Shown here piece by piece: positions 60,360-64,000 of a stretch of DNA of 64,000 nucleotides (positions are counted from its first letter, which is position 1; every line of letters begins with the position of its first letter). Both the position numbers and the translations under genes were made by a program. Origin of the DNA: JBGPLJ01 sp035644395 (lineage in GTDB: Bacteria; Pseudomonadota; Gammaproteobacteria; Steroidobacterales; Steroidobacteraceae); the NCBI GenBank assembly GCA_035644395.1, contig DASQOR010000071.1:35848-99847 (forward strand), written 5' to 3'. A model generated the notes under the pieces. That model was not told the DNA's origin. It ran no database searches and worked only from the letters and a program-made list of their open reading frames with translations.

Positions 60360-61973
60360 CTAGTCTTTCCAGGTTCGCCCGAGCGTCTTCAGCTTCTGCT
60401 TCCAGCCGACGCGCTCATCGGAAAGGGCGTCGAGGAAATCGGCGAGCCGGCGCGATTTCACGATGGTGTAGAAGGTCACGGCCGTCGTGAGCCCGAGCAC
60501 GGCCAGAAAGAAAACAATACGCCAGCTGAGCGGGCGATCCGCATCGGCAATCAGGTTCATGCCGAGAAAGCCCGTCGCCACCGTGCCGATGAGGCCGAAG
60601 ATCGTGACGACCGTGAGCCTCAGGATGGTATTCGCCTGGCGGCGCACGCTGTCGGTGTCGAGGTATTCATTCATGTCCTCGACCTCGGCCCGTACTTCCT
60701 GGTAGATCTCGTCCGTGCCGAGCTGGCGCGTCAGGCGCCGGAAGATATCGCGCGCGATCGCCTGGTTCGATACCTCGTGGAACCAGTAGCGATGCGTGAA
60801 GCGAAGGAAGATCTCCATCGCGAAGCGGATCGCGCGCTTGAACTGGCGCACGGAGTTGAGGTCGTCGATCTCGAGCCGGTTCATCGCGACCGCGAGCTCG
60901 TCGGACATCGAAACGAGCGCCGCCTTGTGGAAGTGCGCGATGAGGAACAGCAGGAAATACTGGTGGCGGAACTGCCCCATCATCCCCGTTTCCCGGCCGG
61001 CGAAGAAATAGTCGTCGGCGCTGCCGACCACGGCCAGGATCTGCCCGGTGCAGATGAGGCGCGTATCGCCCGAGAATGCCGCGCCCGCGCGGCCCCAGAA
61101 GCGATCGTCGCAGTAGTCGGCTTCGAAGCTCTCGAGGTAGCGATTGGAGTAGGGCGACGCTTCGCGCTCGCCGGGCCGCGTGCCGAGTCCGAGGCGCGCG
61201 AAGTCGCCGCGCGACATGCGCGTCGGGTCGTCGACCGCGAGGTACGCCATGATCGGCATGCGGTAATACTCGAGCTGCCGGTAGCGCAGCGGCCCCACCT
61301 GGCCCGGGTATTCGAGAATCAGCGGCTTCAGCAGGTATTCCCAATGCGATGCGATGGCCGGCGAACGGTATTTCTTGACGTGCTCGAGGTACTTCGAGCG
61401 CGCGTCATAGTCCGACGCGGCAAGTACATTGCCGTTCGCATCGAGCCACTCGACGCCGCGCGGGCAATTGCCGCCGCGCAGCTGCGCGTCCCAGAACGCC
61501 GGATAGGCGCGGCCGAAACGAAACAGGGTGTCCTGCACCCGGTCGAGCGTGAGATTGTCGGCGTGCAGTTCGAACTGCAGGATTGCGATGTCGGCGTCGA
61601 GGAAGAAGTAGAGATCCGCGTGCGTCACGGAGAAATCGATGCGCTCGCCGTCGTCGTAGGTGACGCGCGTCTTCGCGATGTCGGTGCGGCGAAAGACGTG
61701 GATGCTCGGCTCCCCGTGCCGCTGCGAGGCCTCCTGTCCGACGGTCGAGCCGTAGAGGAAGCGCTGCACGTACGGCAGGAAAGTGACGAACTCCTTGTAG
61801 TGCCGTTCCTGGAAGACCTGCGGATCGCCGTAGAGCTCGTCGCGGACGTTGCGCCAGGGATTGGTCCCGCCGCATTCGCCGAGCGCTTCCCAGTGCCTTT
61901 GCACCTGCACTCCGGCCTTGAGCGGCATGAGCTGCACCGGCCAGAGCACGATCTGGCGGAAGTGGCGGACCAT
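60360..61973 (-). CDS. CorA-like magnesium transporter family protein
   Basis: A 537-residue protein with the CorA architecture at its C-terminus: a long helix (about 400-455), then two membrane helices near 462-485 and 496-517. The GMN selectivity motif lies between them as TGFLGMNLIADADRP. The N-terminal 400 residues are longer than in CorA and carry no other domain I recognise, with DYCDDRFWGRAGAAFSGDT and YFFAGRETGMMGQFRHQYFL as notable segments. It may move Mg2+ or another divalent ion, but the unusual N-terminus leaves room for a regulatory or different role. I chose the ATG at 61973; a TTG at 61991 would add 6 residues. Confidence 0.85.
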   Translation of the reverse strand: MVRHFRQIVLWPVQLMPLKAGVQVQRHWEALGECGGTNPWRNVRDELYGDPQVFQERHYKEFVTFLPYVQRFLYGSTVGQEASQRHGEPSIHVFRRTDIAKTRVTYDDGERIDFSVTHADLYFFLDADIAILQFELHADNLTLDRVQDTLFRFGRAYPAFWDAQLRGGNCPRGVEWLDANGNVLAASDYDARSKYLEHVKKYRSPAIASHWEYLLKPLILEYPGQVGPLRYRQLEYYRMPIMAYLAVDDPTRMSRGDFARLGLGTRPGEREASPYSNRYLESFEADYCDDRFWGRAGAAFSGDTRLICTGQILAVVGSADDYFFAGRETGMMGQFRHQYFLLFLIAHFHKAALVSMSDELAVAMNRLEIDDLNSVRQFKRAIRFAMEIFLRFTHRYWFHEVSNQAIARDIFRRLTRQLGTDEIYQEVRAEVEDMNEYLDTDSVRRQANTILRLTVVTIFGLIGTVATGFLGMNLIADADRPLSWRIVFFLAVLGLTTAVTFYTIVKSRRLADFLDALSDERVGWKQKLKTLGRTWKD

Positions 61974-61994
61974 GGTGGGGGCGTCGGTCAAGCA

Positions 61995-62085
61995 GGTGCC
62001 GGTGTTGGATTACTGGGGATTTCGCCCTGTGATCTTATGCGCCCGGTCGCCTGTGCGAAATCCCCAGTAATCCAACACCGGCACC
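61995..62085. repeat. Perfect 31-bp inverted repeat between the corA-like gene and pntB
   Basis: Left arm 61995-62025 (begins GGTGCCGGTGTTGGATTACT) and right arm 62055-62085 are exact reverse complements with a 29-base loop. In RNA it makes a very stable hairpin on either strand. It fills almost the whole gap between the two genes, and would end pntB transcription only weakly because no T run follows. The build (long perfect arms, short unrelated loop) resembles the 45334-45407 element, although the arm sequences differ. Confidence 0.9.
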
Positions 62086-62105
62086 GGATTCACCGGCACC
62101 GGATT
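62076..62105. repeat. Two tandem copies of a 15-bp unit at the pntB end
   Basis: CACCGGCACCGGATT occurs twice without a gap, at 62076-62090 and 62091-62105. The first copy overlaps the right arm of the inverted repeat, and the second ends at the last base of the pntB stop codon. This looks like local slippage next to the palindrome. Confidence 0.85.
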
Positions 62106-63523
62106 CAGCCGATGGCCTTGACCGCGTGAATGAGTTCGGCGACCGCCTTCTGGCCGTCGCCGTAGAGCATGCGGGTCTGGTCGAGGAAGAAGAGCGCGTT
62201 CTCGATGCCGGAGAAGCCCGCGCCCTGGCCGCGCTTCACGACGATGACGTTCTTCGCCTTGTCGGCGTTCAGGATCGGCATGCCGTAGATCGGGCTCGAC
62301 TTGTCGGTGCGGGCCACGGGGTTCACCACGTCGTTTGCGCCGATGATGAGCGCGACGTCCGCCGTCTCGAACTCGGCATTGATCTCATCGAGGTCCGAGA
62401 TCAGGTCGTAGGGGACGCCCGCTTCCGCGAGCAGCACGTTCATATGCCCGGGCATGCGGCCCGCGACCGGATGGATGGCGAATTTCACCGTCACGCCCCG
62501 ATCGACGAGGAGCTGCGTCAGTTCCCACACCTTGTGCTGTGCCTGGGCGACGGCCATGCCGTAACCCGGGACGATGATCACCTTCTGGGCAAAGGCCATC
62601 ATGACGCCGACGTCCGCCGCCTCGATCGGCTTCATCGAACCAGTGACCGTACCGCCCGCCTGCGCGGTTTCACCGAAATTCGAGAACAGCACATTGCCAA
62701 GCGAGCGGTTCATCGCGCGGGCCATGAGCTGCGTGAGCAGCGTGCCGGCCGAGCCGACCACGGTGCCGGCGATGATCATGGCGGCGTTCTGCAGCACGAA
62801 GCCTTCGAAGCCGACCGCCAGGCCGGTGAGGGCGTTATAGAGCGAAATCACGACCGGCATGTCCGCGCCGCCGATCGGCAGCGTCATCGCGACGCCAAGC
62901 ACGAGAGCAAGCGCGAAGAAGAGGGCGACCAGCGCCATCGTTTCGACCGGCAGCGTGAGGACACCGAGACCCGTCAGCACGATCAGCAGGCCATTGACGA
63001 GCACCGCGAGCAGCAGCAGGCCGTTGACGAGCTTCTGGCCCCTGAAGCGGAACGACTTGTTGATGAGCCCCTGGAGCTTGCCGAAAGCGATCATGCTGCC
63101 GCTGAAGGAGACGGTGCCGATGATGGCGCCGACGACGGCGAGCGAGATGGCGGCCCGCGAGTGCGTTTCACCGCCGAGGAGCTCCACGGCTGCGATGGCC
63201 GCGGCCGCGCCGCCGCCCATGCCGTTGTAGAGCGCGATCATCTGCGGCATGTCGGTGACGGCCACGCGCTTGCCGGTCCACCAGGCGAGTATGCCGCCGA
63301 GGAAGATCGCGCTGACGATGAGGATGTAGTTCGCCGTGATCAGCGGATCGATGAAGGTCACGAGCGTCGCGACCAGCATGCCCCAGCCCGCCCAGACGAT
63401 GCCGCTCTTGGCGGTCACGGGCGAGCTCATGCGCTTCAGGCCCATGATGAAGAGGAAGGCCGTCAGCAGGTAGCTCGCGTCGACGATGCCCTTGGCGACT
63501 TCGGGGGAGAAGAAGCCATTCAT
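62105..63523 (-). CDS. pntB: NAD(P) transhydrogenase subunit beta
   Basis: Membrane and NADP-binding subunit of the proton-translocating transhydrogenase, which makes NADPH from NADH using the proton gradient. The 472-residue protein has about nine helices (residues 10-285) with SLYNALTGLAVGFEGFVLQN and LGVAMTLPIGGADMPVVISL. The C-terminal NADP domain (about 290-472) shows VIIVPGYGMAVAQAQHKVWE, FAIHPVAGRMPGHMNVLLAE and IGANDVVNPVARTDKSSPIY. The ATG overlaps the stop of pntAB (ATGA). The downstream gap holds the 31-bp inverted repeat. Confidence 0.96.
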   Translation of the reverse strand: MNGFFSPEVAKGIVDASYLLTAFLFIMGLKRMSSPVTAKSGIVWAGWGMLVATLVTFIDPLITANYILIVSAIFLGGILAWWTGKRVAVTDMPQMIALYNGMGGGAAAAIAAVELLGGETHSRAAISLAVVGAIIGTVSFSGSMIAFGKLQGLINKSFRFRGQKLVNGLLLLAVLVNGLLIVLTGLGVLTLPVETMALVALFFALALVLGVAMTLPIGGADMPVVISLYNALTGLAVGFEGFVLQNAAMIIAGTVVGSAGTLLTQLMARAMNRSLGNVLFSNFGETAQAGGTVTGSMKPIEAADVGVMMAFAQKVIIVPGYGMAVAQAQHKVWELTQLLVDRGVTVKFAIHPVAGRMPGHMNVLLAEAGVPYDLISDLDEINAEFETADVALIIGANDVVNPVARTDKSSPIYGMPILNADKAKNVIVVKRGQGAGFSGIENALFFLDQTRMLYGDGQKAVAELIHAVKAIG

Positions 63524-63813
63524 TTCTTCTTCCCTCCGCTCGCCTTGAACATCTGCAGCATGCGTTCGGTCACGACGTAGCCGCCGACCGCGTTGCCGGC
63601 GGCGAGGAAGACGCCGATGAAGCCGACGACGCGCCCGATGGTCGTGTCAGCGGATCCGAGCGCGACCATGGCGCCCACGAGCACGATGCCGTGCACGAAG
63701 TTCGAGCCCGACATCAGCGGCGTGTGGAGGATCACCGGCACGCGCGCAATGACTTCGTAGCCCGTGAACGCGGCCAGCATGAAGATATAGAGAGCGATGA
63801 AGCCGTCGATCAT
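63520..63813 (-). CDS. pntAB: NAD(P) transhydrogenase subunit alpha, membrane part
   Basis: A 97-residue membrane protein that equals the C-terminal helices of the E. coli PntA subunit. Three helices lie at about 4-22, 42-58 and 62-84, with GYEVIARVPVILHTPLMSGS and SNFVHGIVLVGAMVALGSAD as conserved segments. The split of subunit alpha into pntAA and pntAB is usual in many proteobacteria. It is coupled to pntB by ATGA. Confidence 0.94.
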   Translation of the reverse strand: MIDGFIALYIFMLAAFTGYEVIARVPVILHTPLMSGSNFVHGIVLVGAMVALGSADTTIGRVVGFIGVFLAAGNAVGGYVVTERMLQMFKASGGKKK

Positions 63814-63823
63814 GTTTCGCCCG

Positions 63824-64000
63824 CTATGCGCCCAAAAGTAGTTTCGCCGTGCCGGCGTGCTTGACCTGCCCGTCGTGCGTCAGCGCGGATTGCGCGAACA
63901 CCTCGTCCTGCCAGTCGATTGCGAGCGTGCCGTTCTTGATGGCGGGTTGCAGGAAGTTCAGCAGATTGCGCGCATACATCTGGCTCGCGTGCCGCGCGAG
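63824..64000 (-). CDS. pntAA: NAD(P) transhydrogenase subunit alpha, NAD-binding part, C-terminal end
   Basis: Only the last 58 residues are in the window, ending KHAGTAKLLLGA with a TAG stop at 63824-63826. The segment SQMYARNLLNFLQPAIKNGT and the IDWQDEVFAQSALTHDGQV tail are typical of the C-terminus of the soluble NAD-binding subunit. It is followed 10 bases later by pntAB, giving the order pntAA-pntAB-pntB. The upstream part lies beyond the window. Confidence 0.9.
   Translation of the reverse strand, partial: LARHASQMYARNLLNFLQPAIKNGTLAIDWQDEVFAQSALTHDGQVKHAGTAKLLLGA

Noticed and set aside
62126..63580. A 484-codon plus-strand frame opposite pntB
   Set aside because: It is a charged, low-complexity antisense product over conserved pntB.
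1..64000. tRNA, rRNA, CRISPR arrays, phage or intact insertion sequences
   Set aside because: None was seen in the gaps on either strand. The only repeat-like elements are the two palindromes, the CCCTCTCCC hairpin and the short tandem repeat.

Overview
The window is a GC-rich, densely packed stretch of bacterial chromosome. Almost every base is coding, and no rRNA, tRNA, CRISPR array, prophage or intact insertion sequence was seen. Gene content and order point to a gammaproteobacterium near the Xanthomonadales / Steroidobacterales / Nevskiales. The clearest clues are the block topA-smg-dprA-lysM facing def-fmt-rsmB-DUF4390-ntrY-ntrX, the cluster priA-argS-SPOR protein, prlC beside aroE, and the three-gene pntAA-pntAB-pntB transhydrogenase. 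The taxon is inferred from gene order and protein character, not from a marker-gene comparison.

Layout. 1-7.3 kb (minus strand): DNA polymerase IV (cut by the window edge), a DUF4399 protein, a decayed DUF3667 gene, membrane acyl-CoA dehydrogenase FadE, malate dehydrogenase, and an ECF sigma factor with its likely membrane partner. 7.5-10.4 kb (plus): an AT-rich promoter zone, a 91-residue membrane peptide gene, a YtrA-type GntR repressor and a two-gene ABC exporter, closed by a strong terminator. 10.5-13.2 kb: a DUF3187 protein, then on the minus strand an FAD-linked oxidoreductase preceded by a c-di-GMP-I (GEMM-I) riboswitch. 13.2-26.6 kb: a KefB-type antiporter; an MCE/Mla-type lipid transport operon (STAS-permease, ATPase, MCE protein, lipoprotein); a thermonuclease; a phospholipase D-like protein; a GGDEF-EAL c-di-GMP protein; an M15 peptidase; an SDR enzyme; an M20 amidohydrolase. 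26.6-35.4 kb: an HD-domain protein, exonuclease III, an SH3 protein, oligopeptidase A, AroE, a second sigma/anti-sigma pair running into tag, RlmJ and a small lipoprotein. 35.4-41.5 kb: a large secreted subtilase and DNA topoisomerase I.

41.6-57.1 kb holds the information-processing core: smg, dprA, a LysM lipoprotein, then divergently def-fmt-rsmB and the NtrYX-like two-component pair, a lone receiver, a SPOR protein, argS and priA. 57.3-59.2 kb is a third ECF sigma operon (sigma factor, DUF3619-type protein, small secreted acidic protein, DUF3106 protein). The right end carries a DUF2238 membrane protein, a CorA-like protein and the pnt operon, which runs off the edge.

Most interesting points: (i) a near-canonical c-di-GMP-I aptamer in the leader of an FAD oxidoreductase gene, 8 kb from a GGDEF-EAL protein with an intact EAL domain; (ii) two long perfect inverted repeats (24-bp arms at def/fmt, 31-bp arms between the corA-like gene and pntB), the first of which contains the fmt start codon; (iii) an NtrX-like regulator whose AAA+ domain has lost the GAFTGA loop and key Walker residues; (iv) a GntR/ABC exporter module with candidate palindromic operators and an unrecognised 91-residue membrane peptide; (v) a multiply broken DUF3667 gene. 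No clearly new multigene system was found.
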